A program made the translations under genes and the position numbers. DNA of 64,000 nucleotides from Aequorivita vladivostokensis (lineage in GTDB: Bacteria > Bacteroidota > Bacteroidia > Flavobacteriales > Flavobacteriaceae). The notes below the pieces were generated by a model. The model made no database searches. It was not told the DNA's origin and saw only the letters and a program-made list of their open reading frames with translations. The stretch is taken from NCBI RefSeq assembly GCF_000952855.1, contig NZ_JSVU01000001.1, forward strand, positions 434,001 to 498,000, in the 5' to 3' direction. Each line of letters opens with the position of its first letter. The stretch's first letter is position 1. Positions 9,258 through 17,446 of this stretch are shown in pieces.

Positions 9258-9587
9258 TTAGAGTTGTTCTTTGATTTTTAAAAGTTCTGCTTTTACCGAC
9301 TCCAGTTTGCGGATAATCTCAAACCGGTCCAGTGTTTTTTGTTTATTTTCCTTTAAATGGATTTTTGCGCCTTCCAGCGTAAACCCGCGCTCTTTCACCA
9401 AATGGTAGATGAGTTCCAGATTTTTGATGTCCTGCGGGGTAAACTTTCGGTTGCCTTTGGCGTTTTTTTTTGGCTTCAATACATCAAATTCCTTTTCCCA
9501 AAAACGTATCAGCGAGGTATTCACGCCGAAAGCTTCGGCTACTTCGCCAATGCCATAATATAGTTTTTCGGGTAGGTCTATGTGCAT
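9258..9587 (-). CDS. MerR family transcriptional regulator
   Basis: A 109-residue MerR-type regulator. The winged helix-turn-helix lies at residues 8-60 (LYYGIGEVAEAFGVNTSLIR, FWEKEFDVLKPKKNAKGNRK) and is followed by a coiled dimerization helix (KENKQKTLDRFEIIRKLESV). It lacks a long effector domain and metal-binding cysteines, so the effector is unknown. It is first of a minus-strand group with lemA and two TPM genes and could regulate them. A 109-bp heptamer array lies just upstream of its start codon, between it and the M23 peptidase gene. Confidence 0.9.
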   Translation of the reverse strand: MHIDLPEKLYYGIGEVAEAFGVNTSLIRFWEKEFDVLKPKKNAKGNRKFTPQDIKNLELIYHLVKERGFTLEGAKIHLKENKQKTLDRFEIIRKLESVKAELLKIKEQL

Positions 9588-9594
9588 TTGTTTT

Positions 9595-9703
9595 GTTAAG
9601 GGTTAAGGGTTAAGGGTTAAGGGTTAAGGGTTAAGGGTTAAGGGTTAAGGGTTAAGGGTTAAGGGTTAAGGGTTAAGGGTTAAGGGTTAAGGGTTAAGGG
9701 TTA
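9595..9703. repeat. Tandem heptamer array (GGGTTAA) x about 15.6
   Basis: A near-perfect run of 7-base units (GGGTTAA on +, TTAACCC on -) covers 109 bp. It starts 8 bp upstream of the merR start codon and ends about 50 bp after the M23 peptidase stop codon. Perfect repetition suggests a recent or unstable copy number. Confidence 0.97.
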
Positions 9704-9711
9704 TCAGTGAT

Positions 9712-9755
9712 TAATTTCAATTTTTTGGAATTTGGTTTTTATTTTTTGGAATTTA
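9712..9755. repeat. TTTGGAATTT motif patch after the M23 peptidase gene
   Basis: Two copies of TTTTTTGGAATTT-like sequence lie between the GGGTTAA array and the M23 stop codon. They belong to the AATTCCAAATT family. Confidence 0.6.
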
Positions 9756-10730
9756 ATCTAAAGATTGGTTTTCTTCCTGTGATTTTCTCAAGATTTCTGC
9801 AAATTCTTCCGCAGTTAAACTTCCGTAGTAAAAATTAATCGGATTAATGCGTTCGCCATCCTTGAAAACTTCGTAATGGCAGTGCGGAGCCTCGCTTCTT
9901 CCGGTGCTTCCCACAAAACCTATAATGTCGCCGCGCTGCACTTTTTGCCCTGGGCGCACATTGTATTTGTACAAATGTCCATACAGACTTTCATAGCCAT
10001 AGCCGTGATCAATCACCACGTGGTTTCCGTAGCCCGTGGCCGTATTGTCGGCGCGGGTTACTTTGCCATCGCCCGTTGCATAAACCGGGGTTCCGCGTGG
10101 GGCGGTAAAATCCATTCCGTAATGGAACTTGCGGGCCTTCGTGAAAGGATCTGTTCTATATCCAAAACCCGAAGCCATTCGCGTTAAATCCTCATTCTTT
10201 ACCGGTTGGATTGCAGGAATAGCGGCCAAAAGCTTTTCTTTTTCCTCGGCAAGTTTGGCTATCTCATCCAATGATTTCGACTGCACCACAATCTGCTTGG
10301 TTAAAATATCCAGATTGCGGGTGGTATTTATTATCAATTTTGAATTGTCAAAACCCTCCAGATCCTTATAGCGGTTAATACCTCCAAAACCAGCTCTCCG
10401 CTGCTCTTCGGGAATGGGGTTGGTCTCGAAATATACACGGTAAAGATTGTTGTCCCGCTCCTCAACCTCGGCAAGCACGGCCTGTGCCTGCTCCATTTTT
10501 TTGTTCAAAAGCTCAAACTGAAGCTGCATTTGGTTCAGCTCGCGCTGCAGTGCCAACTCCTTTGGGGTTTGAACCGAAGGCAGATTTATATAAACCAAAA
10601 GTAGCAAAAAGCCGCTCAAAAACATTCCCAAAAGACTTAGGGCGAAAATCTTCAGTTTTCGGCCTTTTTTCTTTTCTATTTTTCGGTACGAAAGCGTTTC
10701 GCTATCGTAGTAATATTTAACCTTAGACAT
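9753..10730 (-). CDS. M23 family metallopeptidase (LytM-type)
   Basis: A 325-residue peptidoglycan endopeptidase. It has a short cytoplasmic N-terminus, a transmembrane anchor at about residues 28-48 (IFALSLLGMFLSGFLLLLVY), a coiled coil at 58-105, and the M23 domain at about 195-295. The zinc motifs are intact: HYGMD (HxxxD) and HCHYE (HxH form), with the connecting 'GYGNHVVIDHGYGYESLYGH' segment. It cleaves cross-links in the periplasm during wall growth. It diverges from alaS, with a well-formed minus-strand promoter at 10793-10824. Confidence 0.92.
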   Translation of the reverse strand: MSKVKYYYDSETLSYRKIEKKKGRKLKIFALSLLGMFLSGFLLLLVYINLPSVQTPKELALQRELNQMQLQFELLNKKMEQAQAVLAEVEERDNNLYRVYFETNPIPEEQRRAGFGGINRYKDLEGFDNSKLIINTTRNLDILTKQIVVQSKSLDEIAKLAEEKEKLLAAIPAIQPVKNEDLTRMASGFGYRTDPFTKARKFHYGMDFTAPRGTPVYATGDGKVTRADNTATGYGNHVVIDHGYGYESLYGHLYKYNVRPGQKVQRGDIIGFVGSTGRSEAPHCHYEVFKDGERINPINFYYGSLTAEEFAEILRKSQEENQSLD

Positions 10731-10745
10731 GCATTAAAAAATTGC

Positions 10746-10753
10746 TATTTTTG
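10746..10753 (+). promoter_or_regulatory. Possible -7 box for alaS
   Basis: TATTTTTG followed by CGC lies about 100 bp before the alaS ATG. A weaker alternative, TAATTTTAG, is at 10829-10837, closer to the start. Which one is used cannot be decided here. Confidence 0.35.
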
Positions 10754-10792
10754 CGCGTTGTTTGTTCGCGCGAAGTAAAGGTAACGTTTTTA

Positions 10793-10824
10793 CAAATATA
10801 GAAATTGTTTGCCACTGCGCCCAA
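10793..10824 (-). promoter_or_regulatory. Promoter of the M23 peptidase gene
   Basis: On the minus strand TTG (10824-10822) is followed after 21 bp by TATATTTG (10800-10793), the Bacteroidetes -33/-7 arrangement. The gene starts at 10730. Confidence 0.6.
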
Positions 10825-10853
10825 CCCTTAATTTTAGCATAACTTTATAAGAA

Positions 10854-13466
10854 ATGAACTCGAAGGAAACCCGTTCCAGATTTTTAGAATTTTTCAAGTC
10901 GAAGCAACACGCCATTGTGCCCTCAGCGCCGATGGTGGTGAAGAACGACCCAACCCTAATGTTCATCAATAGTGGGATGGCGCCTTTTAAGGAATATTTC
11001 CTCGGAAATGGAAAGCCAAAAAGCAACCGGATTGCAGACACACAGAAATGCCTGCGCGTAAGCGGAAAGCACAACGATCTTGAAGAAGTGGGAATGGACA
11101 CCTACCACCACACTATGTTTGAAATGCTCGGCAATTGGAGTTTTGGCGATTATTTCAAAAAAGGAGCCATCGAGTGGGCGTGGGAGCTTTTGACCGAAGT
11201 GTATAAAATTGATAAGGAAATTCTCTACGTAACCATCTTTGAAGGCGATGAAAGTGAAGGCTTGGAGCGCGATACCGAAGCTTATGAACTTTGGAAACAA
11301 TTCGTGCCCGAAGACCGCATTTTAAACGGAAACAAAAAGGACAATTTTTGGGAAATGGGCGACCAAGGTCCGTGCGGGCCGTGCAGCGAAATACACGTAG
11401 ATATCCGTTCGGCGGAAGAGAAGGCTAAAATTCCGGGGAAGGATTTGGTGAATAACGACCACCCGCAAGTAGTGGAAATCTGGAACTTGGTTTTTATGCA
11501 ATTCAACCGAAAAGCCAACGGCAGCCTTGAAAAATTACCTGCACAGCACGTTGATACCGGGATGGGTTTTGAACGTTTGTGTATGGTTTTGCAAAACAAA
11601 CAGAGCAATTACGATACCGATGTTTTTACACCGCTCATTCGGGAGATTGAAGCAATTACGAATTCAAAATACGGAAAGGACGAGAAAAAGGACATTGCGA
11701 CACGTGTAATTGCAGACCACGTTCGCGCCGTGGCATTTTCAATCTCGGATGGACAGCTTCCGAGCAATACTGGCGCCGGTTATGTAATACGAAGGATTTT
11801 GAGAAGGGCCATCCGTTACGGGTTTACGTTTTTGGACAAAAAAGAGCCTTTCATTTATAAATTGGTAGAAACGCTCAGCGCGCAAATGGGCGACGCTTTT
11901 CCGGAGTTAATTACTGAAAAGAACTTAATCACCAATGTTATTCGCGAAGAGGAACAATCGTTTTTGCGAACGCTGGACCAAGGTTTGGTGTTGCTTGAAA
12001 ACGTTATTGAAACCGCAGATTCAAAGGAAATTTCCGGTAAAAAAGCGTTTGAATTGTACGATACCTTCGGCTTCCCGATAGATTTAACGGCATTGATTCT
12101 TCGTGAACGCGGCTATTCTTTGAACGAAAAGGAATTTGACGCTGAACTTCAGCAACAGAAAGACCGCTCCCGCGCCGCAACAAAAGTGGAAACGGGTGAC
12201 TGGATTGTTCTGGAGAAAGATGATGTGGAGGAATTTGTGGGCTACGATACCTTGGAGACCCAAGTGCGCATTACAAAATACCGCAAGGTGGAAAGCAAAA
12301 AGGAGGGCGAAATGTACCAACTAGTTTTCAACCTAACTCCGTTCTATCCCGAAGGCGGCGGGCAGGTGGGCGATAAAGGCTATTTAAAAGCTGCCGATGG
12401 CGGCATTACTTATATTGTTGACACCAAAAAGGAGAACAATCTAATAATCCATTTTACAAAAACGCTTCCGCGAAATTTGGAGGGTACGTTTGTGGCCGTA
12501 GTGGACGAAAAACAGCGAAATCGTACCGCGGCCAACCATACCGCAACCCACTTGTTGCACCAAGGCCTGCGCAACATTTTGGGCGAACACGTTACCCAAA
12601 AAGGAAGTATGGTCCACAGCCGGAATTTGCGTTTTGACTTTTCGCATTTCGCAAAAGTGACCGACGAGGAACTGAAACAGGTGGAGGATTTTGTAAACGC
12701 CCGAATCCGTGAGGGAATCGCTTTGGAAGAAAGGCGAAATATTCCCTACCAGCAAGCCATAGACGAAGGTGCCATTGCGCTTTTCGGCGAAAAATACGGC
12801 GATAGCGTGCGCGCGATAAAATTTGGAAAATCGATGGAACTTTGTGGCGGAACGCACGTGCCGAATACAAATGATATTTGGCATTTCTTCATTACTTCCG
12901 AAGGTGCGGTTGCCTCGGGAATTAGAAGAATTGAAGCGATTACCGGCGATGCTGCCAAACAATATTTTATTGATAGAAGTGAAGCATTTGCCGCACTCCA
13001 AAAAGCATTGAACAATGCACAGGACCCCGTGAAAGCCGTGGAAAGTCTGCAGGAAGAAAACAGTGCCTTGCAAAAACAGATTCAGCAATTGTTGAAGGAT
13101 AAAGCCAAGAATCTAAAAGGCGAATTAAAAGCTGAAATTGAAGCAATAAACGGAATCAATTTCCTTGCAAAAGAAATAGACCTCGATGCTGGCGGAATGA
13201 AGGATTTGGCGTTTGAAATGGGCGGCGAAACCGAGAATCTATTTTTAGTTTTTGGCGCCGAACACGATGGAAAAGCGTTGCTTGCCTGTTATATTTCAAA
13301 AGAATTGGCTGCCGATAAAAATCTGGATGCCGGAAAAATCGTCCGCGAACTTGGAAAATACATCCAGGGCGGCGGCGGCGGACAAGCTTTCTTTGCCACT
13401 GCGGGAGGGAAGAATCCTGCGGGAATTGAAGAGGCTTTGGAAAAAGCAAAAACCTTTTTGATTTGA
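10854..13466 (+). CDS. alaS: Alanine--tRNA ligase
   Basis: AlaS charges tRNA-Ala and hydrolyses mischarged Ser/Gly. At 870 residues it is full length. The class II catalytic domain is N-terminal ([37 protein letters not shown]). The editing domain carries the zinc motifs NHTATHLLH near residue 562 and CGGTH near 665. The C-terminal DHHA1 domain ends with the Gly-rich '[20 protein letters not shown]'. The ATG at 10854 yields the standard N-terminus. A CTCTGTG palindromic repeat begins directly after the stop codon. Confidence 0.98.
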   Translation: MNSKETRSRFLEFFKSKQHAIVPSAPMVVKNDPTLMFINSGMAPFKEYFLGNGKPKSNRIADTQKCLRVSGKHNDLEEVGMDTYHHTMFEMLGNWSFGDYFKKGAIEWAWELLTEVYKIDKEILYVTIFEGDESEGLERDTEAYELWKQFVPEDRILNGNKKDNFWEMGDQGPCGPCSEIHVDIRSAEEKAKIPGKDLVNNDHPQVVEIWNLVFMQFNRKANGSLEKLPAQHVDTGMGFERLCMVLQNKQSNYDTDVFTPLIREIEAITNSKYGKDEKKDIATRVIADHVRAVAFSISDGQLPSNTGAGYVIRRILRRAIRYGFTFLDKKEPFIYKLVETLSAQMGDAFPELITEKNLITNVIREEEQSFLRTLDQGLVLLENVIETADSKEISGKKAFELYDTFGFPIDLTALILRERGYSLNEKEFDAELQQQKDRSRAATKVETGDWIVLEKDDVEEFVGYDTLETQVRITKYRKVESKKEGEMYQLVFNLTPFYPEGGGQVGDKGYLKAADGGITYIVDTKKENNLIIHFTKTLPRNLEGTFVAVVDEKQRNRTAANHTATHLLHQGLRNILGEHVTQKGSMVHSRNLRFDFSHFAKVTDEELKQVEDFVNARIREGIALEERRNIPYQQAIDEGAIALFGEKYGDSVRAIKFGKSMELCGGTHVPNTNDIWHFFITSEGAVASGIRRIEAITGDAAKQYFIDRSEAFAALQKALNNAQDPVKAVESLQEENSALQKQIQQLLKDKAKNLKGELKAEIEAINGINFLAKEIDLDAGGMKDLAFEMGGETENLFLVFGAEHDGKALLACYISKELAADKNLDAGKIVRELGKYIQGGGGGQAFFATAGGKNPAGIEEALEKAKTFLI

Positions 13467-13527
13467 CTCTGTGACCTCTGTGTCTCTGTGGTAAATTATA
13501 AACCACAAAGGCACAGGGAACACAGAG
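13467..13527. repeat. Palindromic CTCTGTG/CACAGAG repeat, copy 1
   Basis: Three CTCTGTG units (spacing 9 and 8) lead to TGTGGT. After a short AT loop, the inverse ACCACAAAGGCACAGGG and ACACAGAG follow. It fills the gap between the alaS stop codon and the GSCFA gene start. A second copy with the same spacing is at 29631-29692. Confidence 0.85.
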
Positions 13528-13541
13528 ATTTTATATAACAG

Positions 13542-14561
13542 ATGAAGCTCCAAACCGAAATACCGCTAAACCCCGAAGAAAATCAAATAGATTATTCCTC
13601 CAAAATCCTTTTGATGGGAAGCTGTTTTTCGGAAAACATTGGAAGAAAGTTTGATTATTTCAAGTTTCAGAATCTGCAGAATACGTTTGGGGTAATTTTC
13701 AATCCTGTATCGATTGAAAAACTGATTGTTCGTGCAATTGACGACGTTTCCTTTTCCGAAAAAGATATTTTTCAGCACAACGAAGTTTGGAAATGTTTTG
13801 AAGCACATTCTGAGCTTTCGGCTTTAGATAAAAATGAATTTTTAGGTAATCTAAATTCGGCTTTGCAAAACCTTCGCGAAGCTCTCTTTTCTGCAACGCA
13901 TATTATTTTTACTTTTGGAACATCGTGGGTTTACAGAACTGTCGACGCTTCGGCTCCGCTCAGCGACCGTGCTTCGGCTCCGCTCAGCACAGGCGAAATT
14001 GTAGCCAACTGCCATAAACTTCCGCAGCAAAATTTTCAAAAGGAATTGCTTTCCATCGAAGAAATTTCAAAAAGCCTTCAAACTATTTTCGATAAAATTT
14101 CAACAATAAACCCAGCCGCGACAATTATAAACACAGTTTCGCCAGTGCGGCATATTAAAGATGGTTTCGCGGAAAATTCACTCAGCAAAGCGCATCTCAT
14201 TTCCGCAATCCACCACTTCTTAAATCTAAAATCGGCTCCCGATAGCTTTCGAGACCTAAATCGTAAATCCTTTTACTTTCCTGCCTTCGAAATCATGATG
14301 GACGAACTGCGCGATTACCGTTTTTATGCCGAGGATCTGCTTCATCCAAACAAGACCGCCATCGAGCTTATTTGGCAGAAATTTTCACGAGTGTGGATTG
14401 CTTCGGAAACCGAAACCCTTCAAAAAGAAATTACGGCTGTTCAAAGTGGTTTAAACCACAGGCCCTTCAACCCAAATAGTGCTGAACACCTTCAGTTTTC
14501 GGAAAAACTTCAATTAAAAATTAGGGAGATTCAAAAACGGTTTCCGCACATTCAGTTTTAG
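13542..14561 (+). CDS. GSCFA domain-containing protein
   Basis: A 339-residue GSCFA-domain protein, named after the motif present here as GSCFSENIG near residue 24. The family resembles SGNH/GDSL-type hydrolases and is of unknown substrate; 'EDLLHPNKTAIELIWQKF' near the C-terminus would carry the catalytic Asp/His pair. There is no signal peptide. The gene contains in-frame repeat DNA: two copies of GCTTCGGCTCCGCTCAGC (13947-13964 and 13971-13988) encode SAPLSDRASAPLS between 'WVYRT' and 'TGEIVANCHK', and a degenerate TCCCGATAGC palindrome lies at 14237-14254. These insertions probably sit in loops. Confidence 0.85.
   Translation: MKLQTEIPLNPEENQIDYSSKILLMGSCFSENIGRKFDYFKFQNLQNTFGVIFNPVSIEKLIVRAIDDVSFSEKDIFQHNEVWKCFEAHSELSALDKNEFLGNLNSALQNLREALFSATHIIFTFGTSWVYRTVDASAPLSDRASAPLSTGEIVANCHKLPQQNFQKELLSIEEISKSLQTIFDKISTINPAATIINTVSPVRHIKDGFAENSLSKAHLISAIHHFLNLKSAPDSFRDLNRKSFYFPAFEIMMDELRDYRFYAEDLLHPNKTAIELIWQKFSRVWIASETETLQKEITAVQSGLNHRPFNPNSAEHLQFSEKLQLKIREIQKRFPHIQF
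13947..13988. repeat. In-frame dispersed repeat inside the GSCFA gene (2 copies, 24-bp period)
   Basis: GCTTCGGCTCCGCTCAGC occurs twice, separated by 6 bp, and is translated as (A)SAPLS twice without breaking the frame. Confidence 0.85.
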
Positions 14562-14598
14562 AAAACTACAATCTAAAATCGTAATTCGTATATCAGAA

Positions 14599-14645
14599 TA
14601 CGTCAATTGCCCTATTGTAAAAACTTTCGGTTTGGGTCAATTTTG
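14599..14645 (+). promoter_or_regulatory. Operator-promoter A of the two-component island
   Basis: Palindromic box TACGTCAATTGCCCTA (14599-14614) is followed directly by TTG (14615-14617), a 20-bp spacer and CAATTTTG (14638-14645), close to the -7 consensus. The lipoprotein gene starts at 14697. Four other sites in the island have the same layout. Confidence 0.7.
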
Positions 14646-14696
14646 CTTCAACATTAATCACGTATTCGCCTATAGCGGAATATTAAACCAAACATT

Positions 14697-15224
14697 ATGA
14701 AAACATTTAAAAAATCTATTTTAGTATTAATGGCAGTAGTTGCCGTAAGTTTAACTTCTTGTAAAAAAGATGATGATGGAGGCGATGACCCACAAGGCAG
14801 CACTGGAACATTTACTGCAAAAGTTGATGGAAACAACTTTTCAGGAATGCAAGGAACAGTAGTGGCTAGGGTGACCAATTCTGGTGTAGGACAAGCGATT
14901 GCCATTAGTGGTGGAACAGAACAGTCTGAAAACCTACAAATTATTCTCACGAGTTTTGATGGCGAAGGTAGCTATGATTTGAATTTTGTTAATATTGGCA
15001 CATATAGTTTTTTACCAGATCCAAGTAACCCAGATCCTAATACAGTAGTTGTTTATTCAACTGTTGGAACCGGACAAGGAAACAATGGTACGCTAAACAT
15101 TTCTAGTTACGACGGAAATACAATTAAGGGTACGTTTAATTTTACTGGTTATAATTTGAATAACACTAGTGAGAGTGTTTCAGTAACCGACGGCCAGTTC
15201 AATATTGAAGTGACCAATCAGTAA
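14697..15224 (+). CDS. DUF6252-like lipoprotein
   Basis: A 175-residue lipoprotein. The signal peptide MKTFKKSILVLMAVVAVSLT ends in a lipobox with Cys at residue 22, followed by an acidic stretch (KKDDDGGDDPQG). The mature part, beginning 'FTAKVDGNNFSG', is a beta-rich domain resembling the DUF6252 family ('GTFNFTG' and 'VTDGQFNIEV' near the end). Function is unknown. It is a single-gene unit: operator-promoter A lies upstream and a good intrinsic terminator follows at 15238-15260. Sharing the operator with the adjacent kinase and regulator genes suggests it is a target of that system. Confidence 0.75.
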   Translation: MKTFKKSILVLMAVVAVSLTSCKKDDDGGDDPQGSTGTFTAKVDGNNFSGMQGTVVARVTNSGVGQAIAISGGTEQSENLQIILTSFDGEGSYDLNFVNIGTYSFLPDPSNPDPNTVVVYSTVGTGQGNNGTLNISSYDGNTIKGTFNFTGYNLNNTSESVSVTDGQFNIEVTNQ

Positions 15225-15237
15225 TAAATATTTAAAG

Positions 15238-15260
15238 AAAATCTCTATGTTGAGGTTTTT
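15238..15260 (+). terminator. Intrinsic terminator after the lipoprotein gene
   Basis: AAAATCTC, a 6-base loop, then GAGGTTTT followed by T: an 8-bp stem with one G-U pair, 13 bp after the stop codon. Confidence 0.75.
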
Positions 15261-15315
15261 ACGTGGGCCGGGGGCGAAACGTGAGTTTTTCCTCCGGTTT
15301 TACTTTTCGTGTAAT

Positions 15316-15362
15316 TAAGGCAATTGCCTTATTGTTTGAATCTCTTGCGATTTTAAACTTTG
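15316..15362 (+). promoter_or_regulatory. Operator-promoter B of the two-component island
   Basis: A perfect 16-bp palindrome, TAAGGCAATTGCCTTA (15316-15331), is followed by TTG, a 20-bp spacer and AAACTTTG (15355-15362). The downstream gene starts at 15395. Confidence 0.75.
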
Positions 15363-15394
15363 TAAAACTATTTAATTTATAAAACCAAGCTATT

Positions 15395-16891
15395 ATGAAA
15401 ATAAACTTACTTAAACCAACATTGTACTTGTTATGGTCAATAATGCTTACTGCCACTGTAAACGGCCAGTGGCAACAAAAAGGTGCTGATTTTTTTGGGT
15501 CTGAATTTGATTCAACGGGCAGCTCCATTTCTGTTAGCGCCGATGGAAACACGCTGGCCGTAGGAGCATACCAGGCCGATCCCAACGGGTCGTCATCGGG
15601 AAATATGCGCGTATTTTCGTGGAACGGGAATCAATGGGCGCAGCGAGGCCAAACCCTTGAGGGAGAGGCTGCCAACTATAAATTTGGATACAGCGCGTCC
15701 TTGACGCCCGATGGAAACAGGTTGGCCGTCGGGGCCACGGGTGCTATGGCCGGTGGAAGAGCTTCTGCCGGACACGTAAAGGTTTTTGAGTGGAACGGCA
15801 CCTCCTGGCAACAACTCGGACCTACCATTGGCGGAGTTCTCAACGATATAAATTCAGGTTGGTCTGTGTCGTTAGACGAAAATGGCAATACCGTGGCCAT
15901 TAGTGCCCCACTTGCCGGACCTTCGGGAACACAAATTGGGGAAGTGCGGGTCTATACCTTTGATGGTACCGACTGGAACCAAATGGGCAGTGCCATTGAA
16001 GGTGAGAATCAATATGATTATATGGGCCATTGCATAAAACTTTCCGCAGATGGAACAAGAGTGGCCATCGGCACGCATATGAACGACGATTTCGCGACGG
16101 ATGCGGGCAGTGTTGATATCTACGAATGGAACGGCACCCAATGGAACCAGATGGGCAATAGGCTTACCGGTACTGAAGAAACCGATTGGTTTGGAAAATC
16201 GTTGGATTTTTCGGCTGATGGCAATCGGCTGGCAATAGGAGCTTGGCACCACGGAGCCGACCGCGGGCAGGTACGCGCATTTGAATGGGACGGAACGCAA
16301 TGGCAACAGCTGGGCCAAGCCATAGATGGAGAAAATGACAACTATAATTTTGGTCATTCCGTAGCCCTATCGGCAGACGGCACCACCCTTGTCGCTGGGG
16401 CAGTACAGCATCCGGGCGGAGGAGATTTGCGTGGCCAAACCCGCGTATATAGGTTGGTTGGCAATACTTGGTACCAAGTAGATAGCGGGATCAACGGTCT
16501 GGTTGACGGCGACTTTGGGGGCTACAATACTGCCATTTCTGCCAGCGGCGAAACCGTGGTTATTGGCATGCCCCTTTCTTCTTCCCACGGAACATTCACG
16601 GGTGCCGTGCGTGTTTATGAGGGTGGAGTCTTGGGAACTCAGGACCTCCTTGCCGACAAGAAAATACTGGCTTTCCCGAACCCAACCCATGATCGGTTAA
16701 TGTTGAAACTGCCAAAAACTTCTGAAACTATAATGGTTGCGCAATACAGCTTGCTGGGGCAGGTAGTGGCAAGTAATAGGTATAATGACATGGCTGAAAT
16801 TTCATTTGAAATGCAGGGTACGCCCGGCTTGTATTTGGTTTACGTTACGACCCGCTTTGGGGTACAATCATTTCAGATACTGAAAAATTAA
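15395..16891 (+). CDS. Secreted FG-GAP-like repeat protein with T9SS type A sorting domain
   Basis: A 498-residue exported protein. The signal peptide covers about residues 1-24 (MKINLLKPTLYLLWSIMLTA). The body is about seven repeats of roughly 50-60 residues built on 'G.S.S.S.DG..LAVGA' and 'G.VRV.EWNGT.W.Q.G', which predicts a beta-propeller of the integrin/FG-GAP kind. The last 80 residues form a T9SS type A sorting domain (FPNPTHDRLMLKLP ... GLYLVYV). It should therefore be moved across the outer membrane by the type IX system and displayed or released. Operator-promoter B precedes it. No terminator lies directly after the stop codon. Confidence 0.85.
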   Translation: MKINLLKPTLYLLWSIMLTATVNGQWQQKGADFFGSEFDSTGSSISVSADGNTLAVGAYQADPNGSSSGNMRVFSWNGNQWAQRGQTLEGEAANYKFGYSASLTPDGNRLAVGATGAMAGGRASAGHVKVFEWNGTSWQQLGPTIGGVLNDINSGWSVSLDENGNTVAISAPLAGPSGTQIGEVRVYTFDGTDWNQMGSAIEGENQYDYMGHCIKLSADGTRVAIGTHMNDDFATDAGSVDIYEWNGTQWNQMGNRLTGTEETDWFGKSLDFSADGNRLAIGAWHHGADRGQVRAFEWDGTQWQQLGQAIDGENDNYNFGHSVALSADGTTLVAGAVQHPGGGDLRGQTRVYRLVGNTWYQVDSGINGLVDGDFGGYNTAISASGETVVIGMPLSSSHGTFTGAVRVYEGGVLGTQDLLADKKILAFPNPTHDRLMLKLPKTSETIMVAQYSLLGQVVASNRYNDMAEISFEMQGTPGLYLVYVTTRFGVQSFQILKN

Positions 16892-16904
16892 ACCAACGGT
16901 AAAG

Positions 16905-16951
16905 TAAGGCAATTGCCGTATTGAAACATAGATTTTAAAATGGCAATTTTG
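16905..16951 (+). promoter_or_regulatory. Operator-promoter C, driving the candidate small RNA
   Basis: Palindromic box TAAGGCAATTGCCGTA (16905-16920), then TTG, a 20-bp spacer and CAATTTTG (16944-16951). No annotated gene follows before the terminator at 17098-17131. Confidence 0.7.
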
Positions 16952-16956
16952 TTTTT

Positions 16957-17131
16957 AAATGTATGATCCAACGAAAAGGAAGGCGGCCACAAAACTTTGT
17001 GGGGATAGGGTGTAGGGGCCGTCTGAATTTTCAGGAATTAAGTAGCTAACTAACCTAAAAAACCGCTGATGAAGTGAGGAGCATTGGCAGTTTTTAAAAA
17101 CCCTTGGGCTACCCCGGGGTTTATTTTTTTT
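16957..17131 (+). ncRNA. Candidate structured small RNA between the T9SS protein and kinase operon
   Basis: The 307-bp gap 16892-17198 holds operator-promoter C, this region, and operator-promoter E. Transcription from C would start near 16957 and end at the terminator 17098-17131. The segment is structured: an 8-bp stem pairs 16981-16988 with 17017-17024 (one G-U) and encloses ACAA/TTGT, and a second stem pairs AAAAACCGC (17057-17065) with GCAGTTTTT (17088-17096), with one mismatch. Two micro-ORFs exist (ATG at 16959, 18 codons; ATG at 16963, 28 codons), neither recognisable. A small RNA, or a micropeptide mRNA, are the two readings. No Rfam family is recognised. Confidence 0.45.
17098..17131 (+). 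terminator. Intrinsic terminator of the candidate small RNA
   Basis: AAACCC, TT, GGG, loop CTA, CCC, CG, GGGTTT, then ATTTTTTTT: a GC-rich stem with one internal mismatch pair and an 8-T tail. It separates promoter C from promoter E. Confidence 0.8.
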
Positions 17132-17177
17132 ACGGCAGTTACCCTATAAATTTATAAGGAAAGAAAATGTATCTTTA
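17131..17177 (+). promoter_or_regulatory. Operator-promoter E, driving the kinase operon
   Basis: TACGGCAGTTACCCTA (17131-17146), a weaker palindrome, is followed by TAA, a 20-bp spacer and TATCTTTA (17170-17177). The small membrane protein gene starts at 17199. Confidence 0.6.
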
Positions 17178-17198
17178 GTTTTTTAAAAGTCTCGGACT

Positions 17199-17441
17199 AT
17201 GGGTTTAACAATTATATTCAGCAGCTTGCTCGTTTTTGGTGTCCTCGGGCTCTTGGGGTGGCATTATAAAAGGAAACAGGAGGCCACTGCACAGTTCCGA
17301 GGTCGGATGATCCAATTGGAAAATACTTTTAAGTTACACGGAACACAACTTCTTTTTCGGGAACAAGCGCTTTTGAAATATAATTTTCTGAAGTACAACT
17401 TATCGGCTGCGCTGCTTGAGCAACCCGAAATCCAATTATAA
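17199..17441 (+). CDS. Small single-pass membrane protein upstream of the histidine kinase
   Basis: An 80-residue protein with an N-terminal hydrophobic helix (residues 2-21, GLTIIFSSLLVFGVLGLLGW) followed by a basic stop (HYKRKQE) and a helical tail. It is not a recognised family. It ends 5 bp before the kinase start codon, so the two are almost certainly co-transcribed from operator-promoter E and probably translationally coupled. The position suggests an accessory of the kinase, but this is inference. Confidence 0.6.
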   Translation: MGLTIIFSSLLVFGVLGLLGWHYKRKQEATAQFRGRMIQLENTFKLHGTQLLFREQALLKYNFLKYNLSAALLEQPEIQL

Positions 17442-17446
17442 GTTTT

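Noticed and set aside
9595-9703. Telomere-like GGGTTAA repeat as a chromosome end or linear replicon terminus
   Set aside because: It is internal, flanked by ordinary convergent and co-directional genes on both sides, and other gaps carry different period-7 arrays.
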